A DNA stretch of 64,000 nucleotides from Siphlonurus alternatus. Lineage: Eukaryota > Arthropoda > Insecta > Ephemeroptera > Siphlonuridae. Shown one piece after another: positions 34,756-47,867 of the stretch (its first letter is position 1; each line of letters begins with the position of its first letter). A program made the translations under genes and the position numbers. The notes under the pieces are model-generated. The model made no database searches, was not told where the DNA came from, and worked only from the letters and a program-made list of their open reading frames with translations. The DNA is taken from positions 32,335,351 through 32,399,350 of the forward strand of contig OX463782.1 in the NCBI GenBank assembly GCA_949825025.1. The letters run 5' to 3'.

Positions 34756-35077
34756 AATAGAGAATCGACCTCAAAATTTTTTATTGCAGAAATGGATAGA
34801 GGGTGCAAAGTTATGCTATCCTGATTTTTTTCAGATTTTACAGACCGGGAACTATTTTTAAAAAATTATTGAAAGTCTTTTTTGTGACATCACGCGGTGG
34901 CAAGTCCTATTCTTTTCTTAAGGCGAGAGGCGCCTCGTGACGTCACAAAAAGAACTTTCAATATTTTGTTTAAAAAATACTTTCAGGGCTGTAAAAAATC
35001 TGAAAAAATCAATGTTGCATAACTTAGCACCCTCTATCCATTTCTGCAATAAAATAATTTGAGGTCGATACTCCATT
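34756..35077. repeat. TGACGTCA foldback family, copy 3
   Basis: Arms as in 20912-21232, with termini AATAGAGAATCGACCTCA and GAGGTCGATACTCCATT. One TGACGTCA is intact and the other is mutated (TGACATCA). Its right end is only about 22 bases before the first exon of gene B. Confidence 0.9.
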
Positions 35078-35114
35078 GTTGTTCTTTTATGTTTTGCAGA
35101 TCTGAGTGAACAGA

Positions 35115-37942
35115 ATGGCATCCACCAGATCTGTGTGTCCGCCAGTCACGGAGGAGCAACTTGTATGTGATAATCTCGTGCTAAGAATAAGACACATGGA
35201 CGCAGAGATACTGATAGCCGAGCAAGTTTTAGCTGACAGGGACGCAAAGATAGCTAATTTGTCCAGGATTTTAGCTGAGACAAATGCTACAATTATTAGA
35301 CTCAGAGATCAATACCAAACCAGGATCAACGCTCTCAAAAGGGAGATTCTGATTTTAAAGAAACAACTTCGCGCCGAATCTAACTTGCTGATGTTTTACA
35401 AAAGTGAAGTTGCTGCGTTTGAGAGGGTATGTTAAATTTCTCATATAATTTTATTTAATATTATATTATTTATAGTAGTGCATATATAATTAATTGTTTC
35501 TTCCGTTAATCTATGAAAATAAAATTCAGTATGGTAAGATTGATTGTCTAATTAAATTAATATCCGCAGGCCCAAACTTATAATAGAACTATCAGGCCCA
35601 AACCCATGTGACGTCACTGCAACGCATATTGCATACTTTACAGGAACCTGTTACGCCATAGTGCATTAGTAGTTTGTAAGGGAGAAAATTGAGAAAAAAA
35701 ATAATTATAAATTATAAGCGTCAAGGATTACATTTATATAGTTTCCTTGTCATCAACAAGCCTAAATGATCGAATGACACTAATCACGGTTAGTGAGAAA
35801 GCTATAGGCGTCATAAAGTTAGTGCGAACCTAATAGTGGTAACTGCTGGAACTACGTACAGTACGTCTGACGAGGATTGCTGTATATGATATAACATTGT
35901 AAAGTCATAAAAATGCTCTGTCAGCATGAGCCACAGTATAATTTTATAAAAATTGCAACACCATAATTAGTAAATTGTCAAATACTTTCGGACAATTAAA
36001 TATAAAAAATATTTCAACTTCATTACAAGTGATTTCTTTCCTAGAAATTTGATATTTTTTTTTATTCTCCCCATGCTATAGGTATTGCGCCGTATTCTCG
36101 ATACAAAGAGCAAAATTTTCAGACGTCAGCGCCATCTCTTGGTCCTTAATGTCCTCTATAATAATTAATACTTTCTGGATAGCTCCTTCGTGAATCGCGG
36201 CCATTAATTTTCTCTTTTATCACTCGATATTAATGTAAGATAATTGTTTTTCTGTTGTGTGTTATGTATCATTTACCCGAAATGAGTGTGTTTAATCATT
36301 GTGCTGATGTCTTATGTGTTTGACGATCGACACCATGCTAAGATTTTTCTATAATATTTTAATTTCGAACAGCTTAACTGTTAAACTTATAATACAAATT
36401 ATAGAGGGGATTGCGCTGACGTCATGCGAGGAGGGCCAGAATGCACGGACTAGCATATAAACAAAGTGTACAATAATTTTTTTACTTAACTTAATAAAAT
36501 AAATCAAGTTTAAATACTTCAATAATACTTTAACAGTACACGATAAAATTCATAAAAAAAAACTCAGCGCCAAAAAACTGTTAAAAGTTTTTTTTATAAT
36601 TTTTTTTCGTCATTTTGCCTATGCTCACTGTATAATCTGGCCTTCCTAAACTTTCTCTTTTCCCTCCCTCCTGCGCCCCCTTCGCAATGTATTTGTATAG
36701 GGAAACCCCTCTCCCGCCTCACGTAAACATAAACAGAAATCAGCTCTATATGCTATATGGTCTGTTTTTTTTTCTGATACGAACTTTTTTATTAGAAAAA
36801 ATTATTGAAAATGCTGACACTTTAGCTAAAGGCATTTATAAGGCTCTACCCTATTTTCTGAACTCGAAAAAATCTGACAAAATTCAGAGTAACATAATTT
36901 GGTACATTCTATTCATTTCTTTAATAATTTTTTCCATACAGGCAGGATTTATTTTGAACTTCTTTTTTTCTTAATATTTCTCTTCTTCTTATTTTTTATT
37001 TTTTCATCTTTGTTTGTATATCAACGTTACGTAAGTATTTCAAGTACTGTAATCAATTGCTTCGTAACTTATTGCAGGATTACTTAGCAATCTGGCAAGT
37101 GGAGATGCGAGAACATGAGCTGACCATGCCACTGCACCGATCCTGTGGTACGTAAATCAATATATTGTTTAATTAAGGAATTTTAAAACAATGGGCTTAC
37201 GGGGTGTAATTTTTTTACTGGCTCAATCAAAAGAGGAGGTCGAAAAAAAACCATTAGATTTTTTTTGCGATTTTTTTAGCACTGCATCATACCTAGAATG
37301 GAGATTAAAAATGTCCCTTGACCTGGAGGCTCCATCCGCAACGCCTATGACGTCATTACATTCTTTGGGTCAACTATATAATGTTTCTAAACAAACACGT
37401 GTTGCTATGGAAACAAATGATTATTTTTAATAAACAAGCAACAATGCAATATTTTTTTACAAGTGTTATATAGTTGAACCAAAGAATGTAGTGACGTCAT
37501 AGGCGTTGCGGATGGAGCCTCCAGGTCAAGGGACATTTTTAATCTCCATTCTAGGTATGATGCAGTGCTAAAAAAAATCGCAAAAAAAAATCTAAGGGTT
37601 ATTTTTCGACCTCCTCTTTTGATTGAGTCAGTAAAAAAATTACACCCCGTAAGCCCATTTTTTGTGCTTGCTTCTTTATTATTTTGCGATGAAATTACAA
37701 TTTTCTAATAATAATTATCAATAAGTTTTTTTCATGCCTACAGGGTGATAACGACACTGATCAGACTTGGAGTTATCAGACTGCCAGGACTAATCGTGCT
37801 GCAGACGAACTTCACCCGATGTCTTCACGTGGCCCCAACCTTATTTTGTACACCAAACTTCAGTAGCAACCTCTGCCAAAGTGAAGCGCTCTTGACCTGC
37901 CTTCATATTTTTTTCAAGAGTCAAAAAAAATGTACCAATTAA
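35115..37942 (+). CDS. Coiled-coil gene B, diverged tandem paralogue of gene A
   Basis: Not recognised. Exon 1 (acceptor at 35099, coding 35115-35426, 104 codons) starts MASTRSV and forms a coiled coil: LRIRHMDAEILIAEQVLADR, then RDQYQTRINALKREILILKK. Its layout mirrors gene A: acceptor a few bases before ATGGCATCCACCAG, one coiled-coil exon, a phase-0 donor GTATGT. Exon 2 is 37078-37151 (DYLAIWQVEMREHELTMPLH). Exon 3 starts at 37744. With the GTAAAT donor at 37152 the frame runs to TAA at 37942 (194 residues, hydrophobic tail). With the GTACGT donor at 37148 it stops at once. A third frame of exon 3 (GDNDTDQTWSYQTARTNRAA) looks more protein-like but has no matching donor. The C-terminus is therefore uncertain. 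Confidence 0.5.
36400..36750 (+). repeat. TA-flanked dispersed repeat, copy 2 (partner 17628-17967)
   Basis: Nearly identical to 17628-17967 over its whole length, including both ends and GCTGACGTCATGCG. Lies in the first intron of gene B. Immediately right of it (about 36780-36930) is a decayed half of an AATGGACAAC-type foldback (AATCTGACAAAATTCAGAG). Confidence 0.75.
37190..37658. repeat. Long-arm foldback in the second intron of gene B
   Basis: Arms of about 190 bp start AATGGGCTTACGGGGTGTAA and end with its complement. They include TTGACCTGGAGGCTCCATCC, its complement, and a TGACGTCA in each arm (near 37348 and 37491). The unpaired centre is about 85 bases. Confidence 0.88.
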
Positions 37943-38221
37943 CAAGTATGGTCATAGATGGAAATCTTTTTGACATCATTATTTTTCGTAAAAAGTAATC
38001 CAAAATTGTTGTAATTTTCAGCATTGAAATAAGATTGTTTTTTAATGGAGATTGTGCTGGGGTCTTTAAGTCAAATAAATAAACTGAAAAAAATATATAA
38101 TTATATGATTTGATCAATTTGTTTTTAAGTTGATTACTTTGATTTATATTATTTTTAGGTTGACATTTTAATGTTGTAATTTGAAAAACAAAAACAAAAC
38201 AAAAAATATCGTAATTCGTAC

Positions 38222-38487
38222 AATAGAGTATCGCCCTCAAATTTTTTTATTGCAGAAATGGATGGAGGGTGCAAAGTTCTGCTACCTTGATTTTTTTCAG
38301 ATTTTTTAGAGCCCGGGAACCATTTTTAAAAAATTATTGAAAGATCTTTTTGTGACGTCACGAGGCGACAAGGAGCGGCGTCTCGTGACGTCACAAAATG
38401 GACTTTCAATAATTTTTTAAAAATACTTCCCGGGCTCTAAAAAATCTGAAAAAAAAATCAGAGTAGCATAACTTTGCACCCTCCATT
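38222..38487. repeat. TGACGTCA foldback family, copy 4 (right end truncated)
   Basis: Left terminus AATAGAGTATCGCCCTCA is intact. Arms and two TGACGTCA sites are present, but the loop is shortened. The right arm stops at TTTGCACCCTCCATT, without the outer GATACTCC end. Confidence 0.87.
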
Positions 38488-39151
38488 GAAATTTATTTAG
38501 TAATAAAATATCGATCGACCAAAAAATAAAAATTCAAAGTACTTTATAAATTTTTCTAGTTTTATTTTTGATACTTACATATTTCAACTATTTTAGATTA
38601 CTCCAAGTTGGTAAACTTTTTATTTTTTGTTAACTATTGCAATTATAGTTTCTAATGATCACACCCCTAAAACAATGAAGATAACTGTTCTGTAATACTT
38701 CTTCATTTCCGACACTTTATCAAATATTTTATCACCACGAGTTGTTTTTGTAGTTACAAATTTTGCTGCAAGAGTTGCATATTTTGTGGGCTGCAAGAAA
38801 TTTAATTAAATTCAAAAAGGATCATTTATTCAGAAAAAAAAGAAACGCACACATTATAATTAAAATATGAGTTTGGGTACAATAAAGACCTTTAAATATT
38901 TAACCTAATCAGCCATAAATGTTAAAAATATACACCATTGAGGCGAACCTACATCTCCGACTAGTGCTGTAAATAGAAACAAACAAAACTTAGGCACAAA
39001 TAAGTCAAAGAAATAATCACAAAACACAGTTACAAAAAACATAGTAAGAAAAACCCGTAAGGGACACAAGTTAACAATTTGTGGCCAATAAATGGCCGCG
39101 CTGGGGGCATACATGACCAAAATGTGTCAAGTGCCCCAAAATAGTCAAAAT

Positions 39152-39260
<109 letters not shown>

Positions 39261-42200
39261 AAATTTAATTATGATATTATAGAAAAATAAACATAGTAAA
39301 TAATTTTAAATATATTTTTCTTATTTTTTTATTAATAATTTATTATTTTGTTCATATCTTCTTTTATATAATATGTCAACATAATAAGCACCACGTATAT
39401 CTGATTATTAAACGACACTTTTTTGGAGGAATTACGATGAATGCGGCTCAATAACACTTCACTACCGCTCTTGGACTGCAAGCAATCTCTTATATATAGC
39501 ACCTAAAAATATACTCCTTGACTGCATGCAACCGATTGAAATGTAAAAATTAGTGCCTTAAATTTAAATAAAATAAGATTGTATATGAATTTATGTTCCA
39601 ATAATTTCAGAACATAAATTAAAAGTTTTAATATGATTTATTTTTGTGATGATTGAAAAAGTTTTATCGTTTTTTTTTTTTTTTTTTAAGTAACCATCGT
39701 TTATTTTTTTTAAACAATTTTAAAGTTAAGTATATTACATTTTAATTTAATGTGTAAAAATTCTACATATATGTAGAACAACAGGGTGCATGGTAATTAA
39801 CTGCCAGAGCAAACTAGAAAACAAATTGTCGTCGGCCGCCGAGTGCTGACGTCACTGCATGCTACGTCAACCAGGAACAAAATAAAAAGAAATCAAAGCA
39901 CAGGCGCCGGGAGTACAGGTGTTTTATTTTATGTCATAATGTTGATTATATGCTCTTGCGTTCTTCAATATGAAGATCCAATCAAGTAAAACTTATCATA
40001 TATATAAAAAATTATCAACAATTTCTGAACTTGCTCATGCATATTTAGTAAATAATAGACGTTAAAGTTGGTATTACATTTTACAATTTTTCTATTTATT
40101 ATATACATGCATTTTTTTACAATAAAACTTCAAGTCTGTATTTGTACCGGTGGGTGCTAAAAAAATAATGCCTATGTAATATACATACAGGCAATATATT
40201 CCCATGCATATTCCCAGGCAAACGCTATATTATAGCGTTTGCCTGGCTTTGTTGTTGTTTACATTCAGCAGTAGGTACTGAGAGGGAACTGGAATCACTT
40301 GATTTATTCCTCCTAATTTAACGTATTTTTAATTTTTTTAACAATAATATATACGTAAGAAATTAATATACATAACTTGAACATATACATTTTTTTTATT
40401 TTACCTGGTTTTCTTATGATAATTTTTTGTTGTGCCGTTTCCCCCTCGCATTCAAAAGTCCGCGGGGAAAGCAATGGTCGGTGATTGGCTGATTTTTTTT
40501 AAGAATCTTAGGGTCAATATCAGTGCATAAGTGTCGTAAAATGGTCATTATTGACGTGAAATTTGGAGCCGATTTACATTTTAATTAATGATTTATTGTA
40601 TTTTCTACAGATATCATTGGCAAATATTGTATTTTTTTCCATTTACTTGACATTTCAATCTATCAAATAAAATAATTGTCAAAGGTACCACAATTGTCAT
40701 ATCGCAGAAAATAAATAGTTTTTGGTATGCTACTACCATGTTAAATAGGTGCTTTTTGCCTACATTCACGTGACGTCATGTTTTTGTGACGTATGGTGAA
40801 AGACCCGTTTATATAATGTAGCGCGCGTCAAATTACCATCACGCAATCTATAATAATGATAATATAAATGATTATATATGTCGAGTCGTAATAGAGCTTA
40901 AGCTTTTTGGATTAGTAAAAAGTTTCTCTTAGCTCCTCCAAAATTGTGAACGTGACGATCGAAGATAAAGATTCTATATATGCATTTCTTAAGACCACGA
41001 CAGTATAGATCATGGAATTGAAATTTTCTTTTAATTAAAAATTGTAAGCAGTAAAAAGATTTTTTTTTTGTAAGTATGTCTTAAGTTTTATAGAAAAAGG
41101 TTTTTGTAAATAAAAAACACATGATACATATACTGAATATAATGATAATCATATTCGCCTCTTGTTTTGAGTGCATACTTAATGCATAATGCGGTATATA
41201 ATTATTGTAGAGTCGTTACGGTAAACGAATAGTGTCAAGTTAAGTCAATGAGGATGTTTATCTGTCAAGTCACGACACGTGTGCTTGAATGGGAAGAAAT
41301 AATAATGACGTAAATTGATATATTTCAAACAAATATTCAGAATATAAGTGGATTATCAGGATTATATTCTCATAATATATTAAATCTATATATAAATATT
41401 TGACCTTTTGTAAAAAATCAATCTTTCTATTTTTATTTATCGACATAAATATACAGGTGCACGAATTTAACCAATATATATTTTTTATTATATAGAGTTA
41501 TAGATATAATTTTATTTAAAATTTCTCTCTATTTTATTGCGGAGTAATTTTTATAATGATTTGATTTTCTTTAAATAATTGCATTTGCTTTTTATTTATT
41601 TTACTCGAGCTATATAATTTATATTAATTTTTAATTTACTGCAGGAAAATAAATTCGTACACATTTCATATATGTAAATCCAATAACTAAAATGTCTAAT
41701 TTGTTTTTCTTAATAAACGGCCAAATCGGAAAATGTTGATTTCAATGGTATATAATAATACCTACATGAGAGGAAATTAATTATTTTCATGGTATAATTA
41801 ATTAATTGTTTGAATTAATTAAAAAGAAACTAAATTGAGATTTCCAAAAAATTAAAACGTCATTAATAGATTTACGAGTTTAATTAATTTTTACATAACG
41901 ATTAGAAATAGCATAACAATGGGAAAGTTTCTCAGCTCTGACAACTAAAAAGTCAGTTTTAACATTAGAATAAAAAAAATCAATGAAACATTTTGTAATT
42001 TTTTATAGAAATAGCCTCAATCTTGATTATCTTGGCTTCAATATTTATTTTTAATATTTTTTTTCGACGTTCCATTCATTTTTTTTTATTAACTTTTGAG
42101 TTTTCAGAGCTGAAAACAGCACGGACTTTCACAGTCACATAAAAATCATAAACTCATCAGCTGCACTGGCACTTCTACGGAGTAGCCTAAATAAAGCTAC

Positions 42201-42599
42201 ATTAAAAATAATTCAAGATTCCTGACGGAAGAAGACGTAAATTTATGGATTTTCTCTTTAAATTTGATTTTTAAGTTTTTACAAACATAGCAGACTCCTC
42301 CTATAATAGCACCTGTCAGCTAGGTTTCAATTTTTAAATAAATTTTCTGGGTACTTCCGGCTAAAATTTAGGTACAGAACAGTTAAAATAATTTAAAATT
42401 CACACCGGAAGTGAGAGGTTTTTGTTTAACTTATTTGTATATAAAGTTTGAAATTTTATAGACATTTTTGTAATAAGACTATCGACTTATCTGCAAAATT
42501 TTAAAACTCAGACACAAATATAAAGATCAGAAAGCAATCACTTCCGGGGGAATTATCATGTAAATATAACTGTATTATATTCAGAGTAAATCAGTTAAA
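39261..42599. other. Intergenic stretch without a recognised gene
   Basis: AT-rich with islands at 39830-39920 and 40430-40500. TGACGTCA occurs at 39847-39854 and 40771-40778. A short perfect hairpin sits at 40214-40246. No coding homology seen. Confidence 0.45.
40214..40246. repeat. Perfect short hairpin
   Basis: CCAGGCAAACGCTATA, one base, then its exact complement TATAGCGTTTGCCTGG. A 16-bp stem with essentially no loop; origin unknown. Confidence 0.85.
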
Positions 42600-42789
42600 A
42601 GCTCGCAGCGTTGAGAGTGGTGGCGCTGACTTGAGAGACTCAGGTGTTACGTCACTGTAACAGGTTGTCCAGTTACGAAACGATCGGAGTGCGAGACACA
42701 CTGACTGCAGTAGCGGCGTGATTAGTCGAGCATGAGCGGAGAACACAGTGAATATCGAGGATAAGTCGCTGCAGTTAATTTCAATTAAG
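42600..42789 (+). promoter_or_regulatory. Candidate non-coding first exon of the PH-PTB adaptor gene
   Basis: A GC-richer island (GGTGGCGCTGACTTGAGAG, GATCGGAGTGCGAGACACAC) ending in a donor, AATTAAG then GTAAAA at 42790. The adaptor's first coding exon begins after an acceptor at 48992, so an upstream 5' UTR exon is needed. The long distance makes this inference only. Confidence 0.35.
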
Positions 42790-42883
42790 GTAAAAAATCT
42801 GTTAATTAGCTTGCTTGTTTTTGTTTGTTTTTTGCATGAAATTAGTCAATTATTGATTAAGATATATAGCTATAATAAATACT

Positions 42884-43061
42884 GGGGGACATTCACAAAG
42901 CACTTTAACCCCAACTTTAGCCCCAAGTTTTATCCCTGGTACTAAACATGGTGCTAAACTAGGGGCTAACCATGTCTAGCTCCTAGTTTAGCACCATGTT
43001 TAGTACCAGGGATAAAACTTGGGGCTAAAGTTGGGGTTAAAGTGCTTTGTGAATGCCCCCC
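42884..43061. repeat. Foldback, GGGGGACATTCAC family, copy 3
   Basis: Arms GGGGGACATTCACAAAGCAC and the complementary end, inner TTAGCACCATGTTTAGTACC. Flanked on both sides by ACT, a 3-bp target duplication. Confidence 0.9.
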
Positions 43062-43715
43062 ACTGAGTCCTAATTGTCGTGCAAAAAAATATATATCAAC
43101 CTTTTATCATAGAATATAATTTAAATATACCTCTACTTTTATTAAAGGTCAATTTTTAAAGTGTCATAAAGAGATGACGACCTTATGATATTTGAAGAGA
43201 TATGTAACAATACTCACATTTAACATTTAATCCCTCATACGAACTTAGCCGGTTGTTATCAGGCAGTGAACTTAATTAAACTTTGATGGGCGTTTTATGA
43301 ATCGATATTATTACTTCTAAATGATGTTATCAGTGTTTGTTTTACAACAAATATTTACTAAATATTTGGAAATATATGACACAACGTAGAATTTTGGTGT
43401 GTATGAACTTTTGAAAAATATATATAAGCTAAAATTAGTCCGCTGTTATATCTGGATAGCAGTTTATTTCGAGAATAACTTATTTCATGACATCTTCATT
43501 ATATTTATAGTCTGGAACAGAGAGGAATATAATTTAGTTGAATAATTTCGTAATCGAGCAAATGTTTATGAAATCAAGGAAATTATTCAAAATCATTAAT
43601 GTCATGTCGTTGTGCTCCTCTCTGATTTTGCTTACTGGTGTGATTTTTTTTTTTTTTTTCCTTTTTTAAACTAAATTAATAAAACAAATTTTATGCTTGA
43701 ATTTATGATTTTCTC

Positions 43716-44037
43716 AATGGAGTATTGTCCTCCATTTTTTTTTATTGCAGAAATGGATAGAGGGTGCAAAGTTATGCTACCCTGATTTTTTTCCGATTTT
43801 TTAGAGCCCGGGAAGTATTTTTAAAAAATTATTGAAAGTCCTATTTGTGACGTCACGCGGCGTCAAGTCCTATCTTTTTCTTAAGGAGCGGTGTCTCGTG
43901 ACGTCACGAAAAGGACTTTCAATAATTTTTTAAAAATAGTTCCCGGGCTCTAAAAAATCTGAAAAAAAATCAGTGTAGCATAACTTTGCACCCTCTATCC
44001 ATTTCTGCAATAAAAAGAATTGAGGACAATACTCTAT
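43716..44037. repeat. TGACGTCA foldback family, copy 5
   Basis: Termini AATGGAGTATTGTCCTCC and GAGGACAATACTCTATT. Same loop orientation as 20912-21232. Two TGACGTCA sites. Confidence 0.92.
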
Positions 44038-44394
44038 TCTCTGATATTACAAAGTGCAAAAAGTAAACACAAAATGTTGAAATCCTAATTATGGTGGCAC
44101 ATATTTTTTATACTTTTTGTTACAAAATGTAATTTTTTTAAAGAATTAATCCTCAAAATAGAAAATAAAAACACATATCTATAATTTGTTTTACTCTAAT
44201 ATCCCAAAACAACGCATTAATCACGTTTTCTTCATTTCATGCGTATCAATATCATTCCTTTTTTTTGTGCAAATAATTTCAATTTTACTTCAAGAATATA
44301 CTATCAACATGACACCAATAACGTAAAACATATTTGACTCACGTCATTATTATAACAATCGTCATATAACAATGGTATTACGTTCATTTTACGC

Positions 44395-44515
44395 TGCGAC
44401 GCATCAGGACGAGCGGCTAATCGTAGTTAGGCGTTATCTGTAACACACGCGGAAACAACACAAACAATAAGTAGTGTTCAACATAACACGTAAGTGTGCT
44501 TTGGTGCAATCGACG
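44395..44515 (+). promoter_or_regulatory. Second candidate first exon of the PH-PTB adaptor gene
   Basis: A GC-richer stretch (GACGCATCAGGACGAGCGGC) with two donors, AACAC then GTAAGT at 44490 and GACG then GTAAGA at 44516. Could be an alternative 5' UTR exon. No transcript evidence. Confidence 0.3.
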
Positions 44516-47500
44516 GTAAGAACTAATGAAGTATACCTTTTTAATGTCACTAATGAGTGGCTGCTATAATGTTATGTAATAATTATTATTGTTTTAACGA
44601 GAAAAAAAATATTGCATGTTTTTTTCAAAATAGAACAAATTAATGTTTTTTTTTTAATTTGATTAATTAATGATTATTACTATTTTCATGGCTAGAACCT
44701 GAAAGCTTATTTTTCATTTATATCATATTAATTCCCTCTGTTGCAATGCAAAGCAAAAAATAAATAAATAATTAAGTAAAAAAATAATAATAATAATGAA
44801 ATAAAACCGTCTACACATGTACATTACAAACATCCTAAATTAAAATAATAAACTGTGGCAACTTATTTATTTAGTTTTTTTTTTTTTTTTTTTTTTTACT
44901 GTGTGTTTAATCTTAATCTTTCAGTAATATCGTGAACGCCAATTTTAATGAAACAAAATATTTTAAAAAGCAGAAAACAATATTATTTTTTAAATAAATC
45001 ATACATTTTTTAGTAAAACCCGTACAGTGCATAAAACTATGACATCTGCTGGCTTCATGTTGCAAAATAACCTTAATGAAACGTGCTAAAAATCATATAG
45101 CAAACATTCTAATAATGTCGTTATATAATATAATTTATACCTTTAATTGAAATATAATTAAATTAAATTTTACATATTTTTTTAATATCATCTACTGTCC
45201 AACATGAGTCGCTATAATCAGTGTAATACACATGCAAATGTCCAAGCACCTGACCGAAAAGGTCGTGCGAATTTCTAGCGAGGTCATTGCAAATAATTTT
45301 GCAAATTCAACACAGGACGTGTTGCAAACAGGATGCAAAAATTTGAATGAAAAAAATATAATGAATGAAATTACTAATTTTAATGAAAAATTGATGAAAT
45401 GATTTTTTTTTGTATGAATATATGAGGTCACTTTTTGTATTTTCTTTTAATAAAAAAGTTTAACAATTATTTGACGTCATTCTAATATAATAGAAATAGA
45501 GGGGGAAAAGTATCTATTATTATATTTTAAATAAATAAAGGTAAAATATGGATTTTAACGTTGAAATCATTCAATTAAATCTATATTATACTATATTTAT
45601 AAAGGGAAACTGCTAAAATAACACTGCACTGCTTTAATTCAATCGTCCTATATAAGCACCCGCACAAGTCAAGGTAATTTCTTAAAAATAACATAGAAAC
45701 ATAAATCGTGCATTTAAAAACCTTGATTAAAAATATCAATATTCATGATATTTTTATTTAACATTGAAAATGACACTAATAATTATTTTTCTCCATCTTT
45801 ACATATATTATGTTGTCAACATTGAACATACAAGAGAGTATATTTATGCAGTTATGTTGCAATTTAAAACTCACATATATTATTAATAATAATTTCCTTC
45901 ATACATGGACGATTTATTGCAAGGTTCCACATGTAAAGATACTTGCTTTGCTACCAGCAATACAATTTATGTTACTTGAAGTATTAAGTGACTACAGTCG
46001 TTGCAATATATCGATTGTATCGATGGTAAATTACAAAATATATGAAAGGTGTCGATTAAGATAAATTGAATCGACTGTAGCTGGACTGGATGCTGTTGCA
46101 GTGGGCAGTGACTTGACCCACATATTGGAGCCATTTCTAGGAGGCAAGGTCATAGCAGCTCTTAGTAATAACCTCTATACACTTTAATAAAATTTAAATT
46201 ATAAGCGGATATGCAATAATTTGAAGCTTTAAAATTGTATTTTTAGTTAAAATTATATTATTTTTGCATTTTTTTCAATTTCTTATGTAGTATGGATAAT
46301 ATTGATGGTAAGAAAATGAAATAGAATGAACTTCCAAAGGAGTTCTTAAATTAATTTTACTGTAGCAGACCTGACGATTAGTAAGCTAGACGAGAGAATG
46401 TTAAGTTTCGTACAATCAGCAAGGACTGTCTACAAAAGTTATAAAAAATTATAATTTGATTCATTTTATTATTAAATAGTAGACAATAAGAAAGTAAAAA
46501 AATATATCGACTTGGCCTAGACCTTATACTTATTTGGCCTTACAATATAACACTTTTTTTACATTCATTTTCATACCAGACGGGAAATCAATTGTATTCT
46601 ATTGAGATTTATAAATAGATTTTATAATAAATACTATACGAATTTGTTTCAACCAATAGAAAATTGAATAAAAATTCAAATTTATTAAAAAAAAAAGTTA
46701 AAAAAAATTGTCTATTGTTGCTCCATGCAATAATAAATTTTTTCTTCTAATATAATTTACAGCATAAAATTTTGTTCATATAAATTTCAGAAATTAAAAA
46801 GAGAGAGACTGACATGACTGAGACTTAAGGCGTATAGGCTCTGTCTTCTTTTAATTCCCTTTGTGTGTAAATTGATACCCAGATAATTACATTATAATTA
46901 TATTATATTACCTGTATGACATAACTTAATACGCCTTTACATCATGTAAACTATTGTTTCTTTGTAAAAAACCATTTCGACAAAAATTATTATAATTTTG
47001 ACACACAATGAAGCAAAGTATCACATTATAATTAATGTTAATAAATATATTTTGATGCAAAGAATAGTAATGAACAGTTCTATTGGACCTTTTAACAACG
47101 GCAAAGGTAAAAGGTCGATACAACTATTCTTTTCATAAAGATGAAAAAACTATTTCGTAACTTCACAAATGAACTATATAGTATAATGGGACTATTTATT
47201 TTTATTCTCTGTATAAACTTTTTATATATAGTACGTACTACATATTATATATATTATAGTACATATAATTTTATTATGACGGGGTATTTAGTGTCATCAT
47301 TTATTTCAGACTTGGCATTTGAATTACTACTAAAATTTGATATCAAATTCACTGTTAATCGATCATTAAACCTGTTCTAAAAAAATTCTTGGCTAAAATC
47401 TATGCTAATTATTTTGTGAAAATGTTTTACAGTGTACAGTTCTTGAATATCCCTGCATGCAACAAAACTCAATATTTTAGCCATTTACTTACAAGGGAAA

Positions 47501-47563
47501 AATTCTAAGGCAATGCAATGACATGTACTTAATGATTGCAAATATTCTTTACATAAGAAACAT
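44516..47563. other. AT-rich stretch with one short orphan frame
   Basis: Nothing gene-like except 46065-46187 (plus), whose frame reads VGSDLTHILEPFLGGKVIAA and ends at TAA. I do not recognise it; see findings. One TGACGTCA at 45472-45479. Confidence 0.4.
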
Positions 47564-47867
47564 AATGGAGTATCGACCTCAATTTTTTTTTCTTGCAGAA
47601 ATAGATAGAGCGTGCAAAGTTATGCTACCCTGATTTTTTCAGATTTTTTAGAGCCCGGGAACTATTTTTAAAAAAATATTGAAAGTTCTTTTCGTTCCTT
47701 CAGAAAAAGATAGGACTTGCCACCTCGTGACGTCACAAAAAGGACTTTTAATCGTTTTTTAAAAATAGTTCTCGGGCTCAAAAAAATCTGAAAAAAAATC
47801 AAGATAGTATAATTTTGCACACTCTATCCATTTCTGCAATAAAAATTTTTGAGGTCGATATTCCATT
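47564..47867. repeat. TGACGTCA foldback family, copy 6
   Basis: Termini AATGGAGTATCGACCTCA and GAGGTCGATATTCCATT. The loop is inverted relative to 20912-21232, and one of the two TGACGTCA sites has been lost by a deletion near 47690. Confidence 0.9.
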
